Origin: Otatea glauca
Lineage: Eukaryota > Streptophyta > Magnoliopsida > Poales > Poaceae
Length of the DNA stretch: 64,000 bases
Assembly (NCBI GenBank): GCA_036346275.1
Contig: CM070730.1
Coordinates: forward strand, 5,828,309-5,892,308
Direction of reading: 5' to 3'
A program made the position numbers and the translations under genes. Below the pieces are notes generated by a model. The model made no database searches, was not told the origin of the DNA, and saw nothing but the letters and a program-made list of their open reading frames with translations. Within the stretch, counting starts at the first letter, position 1, and every line of letters starts with the position of its first letter. Shown piece after piece: positions 33,890 through 45,213 of the stretch.

Positions 33890-35154
33890 GGTTGCTTCTG
33901 TTGCCTTTTTTTTTTGCCATGGGCCATGGCACGCATGAAATGATTAGAAGTTACAACTTTTCATAATACAAAATGGCAGGGCGGGGGGCTACTCGAAATT
34001 GAAAATAATTTGGGTTTCAGGATGGAATACATTGTGTCCTGAAATGGTTGCCTCCCTGTCAGTACATACAATAAAACACCTTGCCTTGAATAAGATCCGT
34101 CACTGATATCTTGACCTGCATATGGATTATGTGGATTTGTTTTACCTGTGAGTATCTTAGTGTTTTGCTGGTCCGCTCATCAAATCAACTAGTATAGTGC
34201 CTGTGCTAACGCTACGACGGCAGTACACCCGCTTATCAATTAAATGAGAAGATAAGTACGAATACAACACTTAATAATAAAAGAGAAATTTAGAATTTTA
34301 AATGAATTTAGAAAGAAAAGCGGAACTAAATAGAGAGTCGAATAAGTAGCGGGCTCCCAAAAGATTTTAAATCAAGAAAGAGAAAGAAAAAGAATTTTCG
34401 ATCTTAGATTATTTTTGCGACTTCCAGAGAGCACAACTGCGTGCTACAGGCTTAGCGAGGCAAGGGAGAGGAAGGCCGGGGTGGTGGCCGGTCGTGATGG
34501 GTCGGCCTTGGTGTGGCGAGATCGCGCCAGAAGCGCTGCGAGGTGGAGTCACAGTTGCGGTGAATTTGCACGGAAAAGATGGCAGTGATGGCTTGAGTTA
34601 CCTCAAAATCCGCGATCTTTACAAGAGGAGCACTTGGGGATTTACGCAATGCGATGGGGTGGAGGAGAGCTCGCGGCTTTTATAGCAGAAACAAGCATAT
34701 TTATGGAAACCATAATTTGGGATCAAATCAGTTGGAAGGAAATTTTGGCAATAGAGCACAAAATTTGGGAATTAACACCATAGATGGAAAGAAGAGATTT
34801 GGTGTTGGATTGATGGAGTTTGGAGCTTCTTTCTTGCTTTAATGGAGGAGAAGAGAAGAAGCTTCTGCAGTGCAGAAAGTGCGGCTAAAAGAAGCTACAA
34901 TGGTGAGTTGCCTTCATTTTTAAATATAGAAGGATTTTTGAAAAAAAGACACATTAGGTTAAAAATTCTCAAAAAACTTTCGATTATTTTGTACTTAATA
35001 AAATTATTTTAAAAAAATTAAATTATAAATTTGCGAGAACACGCTGTGCGAGTCGTGACCAGCAACCTCGCGTGTCGACAAAACCACCGATGGCGGCCGT
35101 GGAGCCATTGCGGACTGCGTTCTCCGACGCCGTGCCCCATCTCGGTTTCCTTTT
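33890..35154. other. unassigned sequence right of LINE B
   Basis: This is the host sequence that would join to 24857 without the LINE. CTAGTATAGTGCCTGTGCTAAC near 34190, broken here as 20 plus 2 bases, resembles a motif frequent at ends of grass repeats. No gene was seen; a 62-codon frame at 34654-34842 shows no domain. Confidence 0.35.
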
Positions 35155-35304
35155 CCCGGCCACGTAATGTATGGTCCTTTCCTTTTCGGGACGTTTGTTT
35201 CCTTTTCCTTGATTCCGGGACGTTTGTTTCCTTTTCCTTGTTGATCTTTGGAGGTGAGGGAAGGTGCATTGTGAGCCACGGGGATAATTTGGAAAAATAT
35301 GGAA

Positions 35305-35560
35305 AAATAAACTGCGCTCGCCGACCGCTGGATCCGCAAGGAAAAAAAGATAAAAATTAAACAGTGCTCGCCGGCCGCTGGTTCCGCGAGAAAAAATTGA
35401 AAAAAATTAAGCAGCACTCACAGACAGTTGGTTCCTTAGATAAAAAATGAAAACAAAAATTCAGCGCTCTCCGTGCGCTGAAATTAGGCTCTATGGGGCT
35501 AGATCCGTGAAAAAGTCTCGAGAAGGGTCATATTCGGAAAAAAAATACGATCACAATGTC
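35305..35560. repeat. MULE-like subterminal array
   Basis: About four units of 53-55 bp alternate GC words (GCTCGCCGGCCGCTGGTTCC) with GAGAAAAAATTGAAAAAAATT-type A-runs. They end in GGGGCTAGATCCGTGAAAAAG. The design resembles the inner subterminal units of the MULE at 23231-23419, suggesting a decayed MULE end. Confidence 0.45.
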
Positions 35561-35567
35561 AAGACAA

Positions 35568-35753
35568 TAAAAAATTCAAGTCTTATTTCCTTGCATGCGG
35601 ATCCTCCTTGTTTATTTCCTTGTTTGATTCACCCTCCTTCCAAATATGTAGTACGTACAATTTTGGCCAGTAAAAGATTCAAATCTGGTTTCCTTGCATG
35701 CGGATCCTCCTTATTTATTTCCTTGTTTGATTCGCTCTCCTTCCAAATATGTA
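35568..35753. repeat. 84-base direct repeat
   Basis: 35568-35651 and 35670-35753 share TTCCTTGCATGCGGATCCTC, TTTATTTCCTTGTTTGATTC and CTCCTTCCAAATATGTAG, separated by 18 bases. Confidence 0.8.
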
Positions 35754-35980
35754 GGTGGGGAGGTCATTTGTGGGCCAAGGGGATGATTAGACACACTAAA
35801 TAATGACCATCGGATGTGGGTGAGTAAAACTGAGGAAAGATCTGAGACGTTCATTTTGATGAATGCAAGTTTCTGGGGACGTTTTGCTGGGTGCACGAAC
35901 ATTAGGCCATCTCTAATGAGGTGCATTATTTAGGGTGGACATAGAAAAATTTGCTTAGGTGCATTATAAAGGGGTATGGA

Positions 35981-37324
35981 TGAAGCAATGGAAATGCCTG
36001 TTCATTACTGTCCATATTAGCTTCTGTCAGATTGTTCAGTTTTTATAATGTATTAGTGGTGCTTTTTTGTAGCTAATATGCTAACATGTTGTTTTCTTTT
36101 GGGGCACCCTATTCGTTGTGATGCTGGATTTGTTTAAAAAAATATCAAAATGAGCTCTGGAAGATGTATCTGTGTTACTCCATATATCTATGATATCTAT
36201 GTTCAGAAAGGTTCAGCCAGTAATTGGACTTCGCCACTTTTCCCCAGTGAGGGGAGCAAGGACTAATGATGAGCACGCTAGAACTAACGGCCCCTTTTTC
36301 TCCACTGTAAAACTGCTTTCCAGCGTAGTCGTAAAAGGAATTGAAATTTTTGTTTACAAAAACTTCTCCTAAAGTGAAATAGTAACAAATGGTTGGGTAG
36401 CATTTTTTGAGGTATCACTGAATTAATCCTAGAATTGGAAAGTCCTTAAAATCATGATAGCATCTTTGGAACCTTTTCAACTTAAACTGGCGGCAGGAGC
36501 AGCATGTTTTAATAAGGCTTTTGGTTTTTTTTTTCTTGCTTGATGCGGCGCCGATGTCCAACATGTTTTCGGCCACATGTAGATGTTTCCTTCAGTTGTA
36601 ATTCACCATTGATTCTCTCTCTGGTCTTTTTTTGTTCATAGTGTTATCCTTTTGAATTACTTGTCAATAGAGAACAGATTGCTTTCTAATACACAAATTA
36701 TTAGTGCTATACATTTTGGGAACAAAAATTCTGAATATCAGCCTAGCCTAAGTATCCTAACTTTCTTTAATACTAATTCACCATTCATCTTCTATATGGC
36801 TTACCTTAAGGGAGAGGATAATAAATCAAGCTCAACTGATTTACTGGAAAGAAGCAAAACTGCTTCCGCTGTATGATTTATTATGAAATTAGTGTTACAT
36901 ATACTGCTCCATCCTCCGTGTGGACTGGCTTGACGATTCTTAGTCCCTGATTTGTAGAGCTTCAGATCCTAGCTCTACCTCAGATCTAAAGCTCGTAGGC
37001 TAAAATAAAGTGAATTAAGTTTATATTTTTAGTCTAAAATGTAAACAAGATGATCCATCTAAACGCTCTTAATGTACCCACAGCTCTAGCTTTATAAATT
37101 TCTAGAGTTAGAAATATCTTGCTTTATCAGTTTCACGGATTTTTGTGGAGCTAGAGTTATGCGCCTTAATTAGTCTAAACCTAAAGTGGAACTACAACGG
37201 GCCAATGGGCTTCTCTTTGGCCCGCACAGTCCAGGGAACACTTAGCCCCACGTAACAAACGAAACAAATTGCCGTGGCCGTCATTTCATAATGATTCATC
37301 CTAATCGTAACACATCTTGGATGT
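35981..37324. other. unassigned AT-rich intergenic sequence
   Basis: No gene or clear element was found. 36930-37190 has CTAGCTC / GAGCTAG words in inverted arrangement that hint at an old Tourist-type MITE, without defined ends. Confidence 0.35.
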
Positions 37325-37855
37325 ACTAGTTAGAATGAAAACGGAAAAGAAACGGTCGGTAAATGTTGTTTCGTTTTTGTTTTCATATTTTTTGCAGGTA
37401 ACGAAAATGAAATCGAAAACCCTGAAAACGGATAGCGACGGAAACAGATACGGAAGCAAAAGCGGAGAATTCCATCTAGCTATGCTCCCAGTTGTAACAC
37501 CCTACAAATTTGCAAAATATTTAATTGAGCATTTAATTCGGATTTTCTAATAATTTTTCCTGAATTTTCAGCATTTAATTAATGATTTTCGCTATTTTTA
37601 GATTTAAATATATAATTTATTTGAGAATAACAAAACCAAAATCTTGCTGGAAATAATTTTCCTAAGTTTAAAATGTTATAAAATATTTTTGAGAATTTTT
37701 GAACTATATTTGATATTTTCTATAAAGCAAAATATATTTATAGTATTATTTAAATTAGAAAATGGAATTTCCGATTTCATCTATATAGAATTTCTGTTTC
37801 CGTTTTCTCTTGAACGGTCGGGAATTCCGTTTCCGTTTTTAACCCTAGTACTACT
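37325..37855. repeat. possible nonautonomous DNA transposon (about 530 bp)
   Basis: The left edge TACTAGTTAGAATGAAAACG and the reverse complement of the right edge TACTAGGGTTAAAAACGGAA are similar, each followed by GGTCGG-like words. The interior is very AT-rich. No convincing target duplication was found, so the boundaries are tentative. Confidence 0.4.
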
Positions 37856-37930
37856 ACTCTATTGTTACTAACTTAAGTGCGTGATGGAAGGAATAAAAGC
37901 TTGGAAAAAACATAGCGTGGCCAATGGTAG

Positions 37931-38083
37931 TGTTAGACAGGATTATAATTACCTTGTATAGGTATTGCTAGTTGCCTTGTATAGAAGGTATCGTTTTATA
38001 TTGGTTTTTCTTATGTACCCTATTGTTCACGTATATATTTTAGTCGATTGATCTTGTATTGAATACAAGTGTTATTCATAACA
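37931..38083 (+). repeat. Copia-type 5' LTR (153 bp)
   Basis: Starts TGTTAGACAG and ends TTCATAACA (TG...CA), directly followed by a methionine-tRNA-type primer site. A second LTR copy was not found in the window. Confidence 0.75.
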
Positions 38084-38095
38084 TAGTATCAAAGC
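38084..38095 (+). other. Copia primer-binding site
   Basis: TAGTATCAAAGC is a two-change version of the TGGTATCAGAGC site complementary to initiator Met-tRNA, immediately after the LTR. Confidence 0.75.
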
Positions 38096-38480
38096 AATGA
38101 TTAGGGTTAAGATTTTACTAAGGTTACACTTGCATCATCCAACAAATCATTGCTTGGCCGACTCTTCCTATCAGCGTCTCTTCTCCTGTTGGCCGGCTCT
38201 TTTCATCCGTCGCCTCCGTCCACCAACGGCTCCTCCCGTCCGCTGCTCATCACCAGGGGCTCCTCTATGCTGGGCTGCTGGCTGCTCTGTTGAGGCAGCC
38301 GACCCGCGGCCCGCCTTTGCTCTGCTCCGCTCTGCGCCAAAGTCGAGGTCGCTTCGCTCCTCCGGCCGGCCGCCTGGGCCATTTTCTCCGACCCTGCGAC
38401 CTCGCGCCGCCTCTGCTCGCCCGTCAAGTTTAGAGCGGTTCGCTGCAATTCATGGCGCTTCGTCTGCCAAAAGAACAGTC

Positions 38481-40215
38481 TGAGCTGAAGCCCCAGCGAG
38501 CATGGGAGACTATGAGAAGAAAATCAAGCATGCCGTGCATTGGTGCAGACACATAAAGAATGCCGCACATAATATAGGGAAATATATGCGTGCAAGAAAA
38601 CTCGGCTAGGCAAAAGTGAGATCCATCATTCTCGTGCAACCGTGCAGAAAGCTCGGCTAGGAACTGAGAGCCAGTTTCGGGTTTACCTCGCTCCCTTCAT
38701 ATCGATCGCTCCATTTCTCTGCAGCCACATTGTCAGACATGGATCAAAGCTTGTAGATCGAGCCTTGTACGAACAGTTTGGGTGTTTCGAGTGTAAAGTA
38801 GTAAGAAAAAGATGGTTGTGAAAGCAAATTCTATAAGCTTTCGATGCAGTCCCCAGCATTAGATAATTGAGCGTGACATTTTTTGCCTGGCTCTGCTTTT
38901 CTGTTACTGGTGGGAATTGCATTTCTTCTATTATGATGCTTGCCATTATCAGCTAATCAAGCGAGGAAACCTCAAGTCCTCAACGCCACTAGTAATAGTC
39001 ATATACTTGTATTTGTACGTAGTTTGCAAGTTGCAATAAGAGAAACGAACTTTGCGTAATTATTTCACAAGTAGTTCAAGTATTACTCCCCCAACAATTT
39101 GGGTCGGCGGATGCGCGACGAGCCGGAGGAGAGCTGGGAAGAGGAGGCCGCAGAAGGACGGAGCCACGGAGGGCATCTCCATCTGCCGCTTGCTGGGCAC
39201 TGGCTGTGGGTTGCGCCACTACGTTGCGGCTAGGAGACCGACTTGCCGAGGAGGAGACGATGAGACCGAGATCGAGGGCGAGGACGAGCGAGGGGTCGAG
39301 GATCTGCCGACGTCGATCTGATTAGCTGATTCTGGTTGGTTTTTTTTTCTTCTAATTGTCTTGATTAATCTTGGTACAGTGTATAAATGGTGTATTACAT
39401 ATTAATGTTGTATTGCCGACAGTTGATGTTGTATTGTATATTTGCATAGACAATTAGTAAATATCTAGACTATATTTTTATTTTTTTAGTGATAATTCTA
39501 CTATTTGTTCGTAGATTTACAATAATAAAGGAGTGAACTTTGCTTAACTATTTATAAGCAATTCAAGTATTACTCCATCAACCAACCAGGGCACAACTTA
39601 GTGGTATGTTTCATTTATTTTGAATATCCATAATCTTTTACAATTTACTATTATATCACTAATTTTGCTAAGTTTGATATACAGATAATAGATTGCCACT
39701 CACTGGAGGCGTATTTATATGTTTTTGGGATGCACTTTCTATTAGCAAGGTACCTTTATTGTATTTCTTTCTTTCTTTTTGTTTGTCTTTTTTCTACTCA
39801 TGTATGAAATCGGATTGTATAAGCATAAAAGACTATATTTATATTAATTTAGCTTAGTCCTTTAAACTCACGCTCTATTTTTGTTCTGACTTCGCCGCTC
39901 CTACATCCCCCAATTGCGCACCGCATGCAATCTGGTAGCATCAAACTATAATCACCGTTTATAAGGTTGGTTATTTGCTTGAAGAGCCCCTGGCTGCGAA
40001 CCATCTGCGTTGCGTGCACGCTCAAAGTGCACCGCCTGATTCTGATGCAGAGCGTGCTTGTTCTGGCTGACCAAGTTTGATTTTTTTTAAAAAAAAAACA
40101 GGAAATTGGCTATAGGCAGGTCACCTGTTTTCATCACGTTAGCCAGCCGTTCCCTTGTGGGTTTGGATCAGAATCAGATGATGAGATGATCCCTTCCTTT
40201 TGGATGCACATGCAC
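38481..40215. other. unassigned sequence with a 46-base direct repeat
   Basis: 39044-39091 and 39532-39580 share GAACTTTGC(G/T)TAA(T/C)TATTT and CAAGTATTACTCC. The first copy is followed by a GC-rich 89-codon open frame (39052-39321) without a domain. Confidence 0.4.
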
Positions 40216-40740
40216 TCACCTCTCAGACCAGTAGTGCCTAGACGGAGCCACACATGGCATGCCTGTTAAACAACTAGGTATTATTTGTGTTTTAGATTTA
40301 AAAATTAAGCTAATTTCCAAAAAGATTAAACACAACAGGTAAGGTAAAAGACACCACATATTTTTGTAAAGTAGATCGATCCACAGAGGAAGAATAGGAA
40401 AATTCTTACGATAGGCTTGATGAGGAAAAGGAAGCGTACTTGATGGCGGCCGTAGTAGAGGAAGTAGTCGGCGTCGTGGATCGCAAGATGAAGAGCTCGG
40501 CGGTCGTGTGATTCTGCTGCCAAAAACCTTATTGTCGCCCCGTGCAGTTCTCTCGCGCAGCGGTTCGGAGATCCCGCTCTCCTTGCCTCGTGATGCACGC
40601 CAAGAGGAAGGTCGGTGAAGAACAAGCGCACACACAAAACGCAATACGGATCACCGTGGATGAACACGAGTATCGAGCCAAAAACAACCGCCCTATCCAT
40701 GCGGGCGTCTCCAGTTTTATAGCCTCACACGATGCGGTCA
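40216..40740 (-). other. possible retrotransposon leader, minus strand
   Basis: Reading leftward, two overlapping frames (40700-40326 and 40644-40216) contain GC-rich leader-like sequence with CGACGCCGACTACTTCCTC-type codons, as seen near 5' ends of grass LTR elements. No PBS or gag motif was found, so this stays tentative. Confidence 0.25.
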
Positions 40741-41570
40741 CCATTAAATGCTAGTAAGCGCGGGTCATTCAATTGTGATTTCTATTAGAAAGCGAGCGTC
40801 ATTATCATAGTCGTTTCAATTCTCAGTAAATGACCCAATCAATTTACTAATAATAGAGAGAAACCGAAAATTTAAAAAGGGTTTAAACGTTCCAATCAAT
40901 TTACTAATAATAGGGAAAAACACGCGGAAATACGCGGTAATTCGCGAAATACGCGCGCGCGTGTGACTTTAGTCAGCTCCTCACCCTCCATATGCCTCAT
41001 TCAAGATATGGTGGGAGCTCTCCCTTTTAAATTGGTATTCTCCCCTCTCAACTAGCAATATGGTACTATTATTTATAGCTTTGGCATTAGAGATAAATGG
41101 GTCACTTGGACCTCATTTCTAACAATGCCTTCCCCATTTGACGAAGCAGAAGCACACGCACCTCCGCAATGTGATAGCGTCGACGCGTAACAGCGCAGCT
41201 CCGGCACGCAATGCCGCTGTGGGAAGGGAAGGGGATGGCCGGTGGTCCACGAGACGGACAGACGCTGAGAGGGAGGGAAGAGGGAGCCAAGGTGAAGAGG
41301 GTGACGCAGAGACAACCCCCACAGGGTCGTGGAAGCAGACTAGTGCCTGCATCTGTGTGTATGTATGTAGGCATCTCTTGCAGGGAAATATCAGGTATAG
41401 GGAGAGATATTTCTATAAAGTGCATGGGAAGGGCCTTTTCATTATAAAACTGGGCAAAGAAAACCGCTCTAGTTTTCAAAGAGGAGCCTGGAGCTGTTGT
41501 GCTTAATTGAATTGCACAAACTGTAATCGCACTTGTCGTCAACTGCCATATGGATGGAAGCGGTAGGGAT
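40741..41570. other. unassigned sequence
   Basis: A 30-base direct repeat (CCAATCAATTTACTAATAATAG at about 40837 and 40894, here also within longer similarity) is followed by CGCG-alternating DNA (40921-40963). The overlapping frames at 41073-41542 show no domain. Confidence 0.35.
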
Positions 41571-41858
41571 CAGGGTTTCAAAATTCGATATAAAAACCCG
41601 CTTGAAAATCGACAATATCGAGTTGAAAATTGGTTAAAAAAAACGTTAAAAACCGAGAGTTCTGAATTCTAATTTTTTGAAAAAAATTAAAAAAACATCG
41701 AAAATCGACCCGTTTTCACTGAAAATCGATTTTCACATATTTTTGACCGGTTTATATCACATAATTTTTTTAAATTAAACCGATTTCTAATGTCGAACCG
41801 ACTCAATACGATCAAAAATCGTGATTTTAAAGTGATTTTCGTCGATTTTTGAAATCTT
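41571..41858. mobile_element. 288-bp MITE with 9-bp target duplication
   Basis: The left end CAGGGTTTCAAAATTCGA and the reverse complement of the right end CAAGATTTCAAAAATCGA form terminal inverted repeats (15 of 18). GGTAGGGAT (41562-41570) and GGTAGGGAC (41859-41867) flank it. The interior is AT-rich with ATCGA words and no gene. The nine-base duplication suggests a Mutator-type MITE. Confidence 0.65.
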
Positions 41859-43539
41859 GGTAGGGACTAGGGAACATGAAACTAAGCTGCTCAGTCTTCT
41901 TAAGCCAACCCCCATGTGAACACCACAAATATATTTTTATTTTTTTTAAAAAAAAGAGAGAAATCGCTAATAAGCGTGCGAATGGAGAGCCACAAACACA
42001 CAGAGGAACTGTCCAAAAGGTCGCTGATGGTAGGGCCCAAGCAAGAGACAACGCAAAAGAAAAAAAAGCACAAGGAAGCTTTGCCCTATTTGTCTTATTG
42101 CACTTTTTTTTTTACTTTTGGTTCTCTCGAATAAATTGCAAATCAAACTCTTTTCTCGACTATAGAAGCATCAACATGTGACATATATCGCCTATCGCGC
42201 TTCTCTACCACGATAGATCATCGACACCGTATCCACCGCTGTAGACGAGCTCAACATTAAAGGGCACCGAGGTACTCGAGCTCAATAGGATAAGATACTA
42301 TGGTATCCGAGCTTAGTACCGTATCCCGAGCTTAGTACCGTATCCGAGTTCGGTAGATAAAATGGTACGGTAGAAAAGCACGGTGCGTGCCACTCTGCTT
42401 GAGCATCTCCTGTCGAGACAATTCGAGCCCCGATGGGATAGTGGCAATCTCCATCCCTGGTCCAATATGGCTAATAAAATCCCTGAATTTGAACCTTGTG
42501 GCGGACCCGGAGAGCGCTTTGGACCCCGCCTCACGCAACATGGGATGGAGATCGCGCGGGGCGACGCCGCGCGCGGATAAGGCCGCTATGCCGTCCACGC
42601 GTTTCTCTTGGTGCCCACACGCGGCCGCGTCACCACCAGCTCATCGCCCGCGCAGCAGCAGCCTAGTACGATACGACGCACACACCCTGCACTGCACTGC
42701 ACTATTCTCCTTGCTCTTCTTGCGCTTGGCGCCTTTTGTTTCTTCGTACATGCATGCTACCGCATGACTCTACTCCGTGTAGGCTTTGTCAGTAATTTAT
42801 GTACTATATTTTGTAAGTGGTCACGCAGGCCGGCGAATCATCTTCAAGTTGACCCTATTCGGAAGAAGAATCGAGAAGGAGAAATGCAAGAGCAAGATAA
42901 ATGTGGTTGACAGGCATCCAAATGAACCTCGAGACAAAGGACGGACAAGATCCGATCCTGACTCAGCACAGACTCACGTTTAGGCCACGGTCGCAATTAA
43001 AGCCTATCGCAAGCTTCCAAACCGACCATGTACCAAACACTGACGGCCTAGAAATCACGCACGATCCCAATCAAATTTCACCTTGAGTGGGCCCCGCACG
43101 TGACCTCTTGTTCATTTTTTGCTTTGCTTTCTCACCTGTATTTCAACGGTCTGAGGCGCTTGGTAAGTTCGCGTCCAGCAACTACTGTTACTCCATACAA
43201 TATAAGTTTGTAACTCAGATGCTCAGGAAAATCCAGCCAATCGGCACGAAACTAGTATTATCAGCATATATATATAAAACTAGTTGAATATCCATGTATC
43301 GCAACAAAATACAAATAAGCTATATTGTAACAATGTTACAAATCAGTAATGAATAAATATTTGGACCCACTCAAAGGCACTTATTGATAGGATTTTTAGA
43401 GATATTATGTTTGTTTTTTTGTTCTTTATTTTTTATTACAGATTTTTTAGAAAGACCCATCTTATGTGAGGAGAGAGATGAGAAGGGAGATACAATGCTT
43501 TTTCTAATTTTTGTTTTATAATTTTTAAAAAAAATCCAT

Positions 43540-44124
43540 ATCTCTATTACTTCTAATTAGGAGTTGGTAGCAGTGGTCCGTTCTCCTCTAGAGTATCTGA
43601 TTCGTTAGATCTGATATGAACGACTAAGATAGAAGAGAATTTAATCATATCTTAGATGAAAGGATTTTATCATATCTTTTCTGAATAGAAATATTATTTT
43701 AACATATCTCTATTCACATGTTCTTACTATGTAAGGATGTTATTCATATATCTTATAAATAGAAGGATTTTCTCATTATATCCTGTATGGATAGAAGGAT
43801 ATACTCACCATATTCTATAATACGGGAATTCTATCTCATCATATCTGAAAATGCATAGATTAAAAGGAAAGAATCACGCAACCAAATCATGTGCCAATCA
43901 CAAAGATGTCGGGGAGACCTAGCTTCTATCCGTGTGCGTATGTTGCCTTATGCTTTCATCTACTCCTTCCTGCAAGAGGAAGGCAATAACTTTCTCCTCC
44001 TTCAATGGTAAGGATTGACATCTCTCTACTAATTCTAATTAAAAGTTGGTTGCAATCGTCCGTTCTCCTTCAGAATACTTGATTCGTTAGATCTAACATG
44101 AACGGTTGAGATGGAAGAGGATTT
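43540..44124. repeat. 105-base direct repeat pair
   Basis: 43540-43641 and 44019-44124 share CGTTCTCC, GATTCGTTAGATCT and AGATGGAAGAG-type words in the same order. Confidence 0.7.
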
Positions 44125-44911
44125 AACCTAATAGTCAAATCTCTTCGGAGGAACAAACTTTTTCTACTATTGAAATATAACTAAGGTTAATGTTCTTTGC
44201 AAATAATTTTTTTATCATAAATTGAGTTTTTGTTGTAACATACGGTTATACTGCTAATATGAATGAACCACGAGAAGGGACGAAAAGAGAAACCGACCGA
44301 AGAACCACCGAAGGAAGGCTTTTTAAAAGCAGTAAAGATATAGGTAAAGGAAAGGAAAAGTAGCTTGGCGTCCGTCCAATCTCTGACTGTGACTAGGCAG
44401 CGCGAGGAGGCTCCACATGTGTGATGTTCCCATATGTCTTTGGCGGAATACAGATACTAGAACGATTCTAGCCATGAATATTTTTCTCGTCTCATGCAGG
44501 CGCAGCTGTCGCACTGTGACAAAAGAGGATTCGCAAGCAGCTCGAGATCGCGTCCCGGTCTCACTTGGATTGCATCTCCGCATGCGTGCCCTGGTCGGCT
44601 GGTCCCACTAGCAGCCTAACAAGTAACAACACATCCTGAACACGTCATGTCATGCCACGTCACCCTCCCGTTCCCATTTGCAAAGAAAAACAAATACACG
44701 TTGAATAATAAACGGATTGTAGATCAATCTCAATACATCATCCAGGATACTTAGGAATTTTTGGAATATAGTATAAAATGCAGTCCGTAATTACAATTGA
44801 TACAACATGTTTACATATTTATCAAAAGTTCAACCATACACAAAACCTGAAAATCCGTTTAATCTTTCCCGAAACCTCAAAATCCGGCTAACGCATTACC
44901 GAAATTTCAGA

Positions 44912-44944
44912 TTTCGGGTATGGGGGCCCCACCCATACCCGAAA
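44912..44944. other. perfect 13-bp-arm palindrome
   Basis: TTTCGGGTATGGG (44912-44924) and CCCATACCCGAAA (44932-44944) are exact inverted repeats with a 7-base loop. They sit among repeated CCGAAACCTCA words. Confidence 0.8.
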
Positions 44945-45213
44945 CCTCATTTTTCGGCTAAGCCCTGGCTGGTGCGCAATTATTGGTTGCATGCGTGTGA
45001 AAGCAATGACATATCAAGTTGGTGTCCTCTTTTCTCGATATAAATCCTCATGAGGCGATGGCGATGCAGTGTGTTCATGAGGAGAGCGCGAAGACAGCGT
45101 GAGGAGAGTGTGAAGACAACGTCATTAGTTCGTCAGTGTTTAGTTTGTTAAACTTTTCAAATTTGTCTAAATATACTTGTATGTTCCGAGTCGTTTCGTT
45201 TCAGCAGCACGTG

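Larger units (their letters stand above)
35155..35980. repeat. dispersed repeat family R1, copy 2 (split)
   Basis: 35155-35285 and 35748-35980 match 11150-11505. The middle 470 bases are inserted and hold a short tandem array and an 84-base direct repeat. Confidence 0.6.
37931..38480 (+). mobile_element. Copia-type retrotransposon fragment (LTR, primer site, leader)
   Basis: The LTR and primer site are followed by about 380 bases of leader with an open, Pro/Ser/Arg-rich frame but no recognisable gag motif. The end is not defined. Confidence 0.55.
41868..45213. other. unassigned sequence with small repeats
   Basis: No gene with a recognisable domain was found. A roughly 20-base tandem repeat (GAGCTTAGTACCGTATCC) lies near 42308-42350, a TGCAC triplet repeat near 42690, and a 105-base direct repeat at 43540/44019. 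A perfect palindrome lies at 44912-44944. The open frames at 42313-42767 are GC-rich and have no motif. Confidence 0.35.

Noticed and set aside
34180..34205. Helitron end near the CTAGTATAGTGCC motif
   Set aside because: No TC start, CTRR end with hairpin, or helicase was found.
36930..37190. Tourist-type MITE
   Set aside because: Inverted CTAGCTC words but no defined termini or TAA duplication.
37325..37855. Confident hAT transposon call
   Set aside because: Terminal similarity exists but no matching 8-bp duplication; kept only as a tentative repeat.
42313..42767. Overlapping frames on both strands as a host gene
   Set aside because: GC-rich low-complexity peptides without a domain; frames on both strands are equally open.
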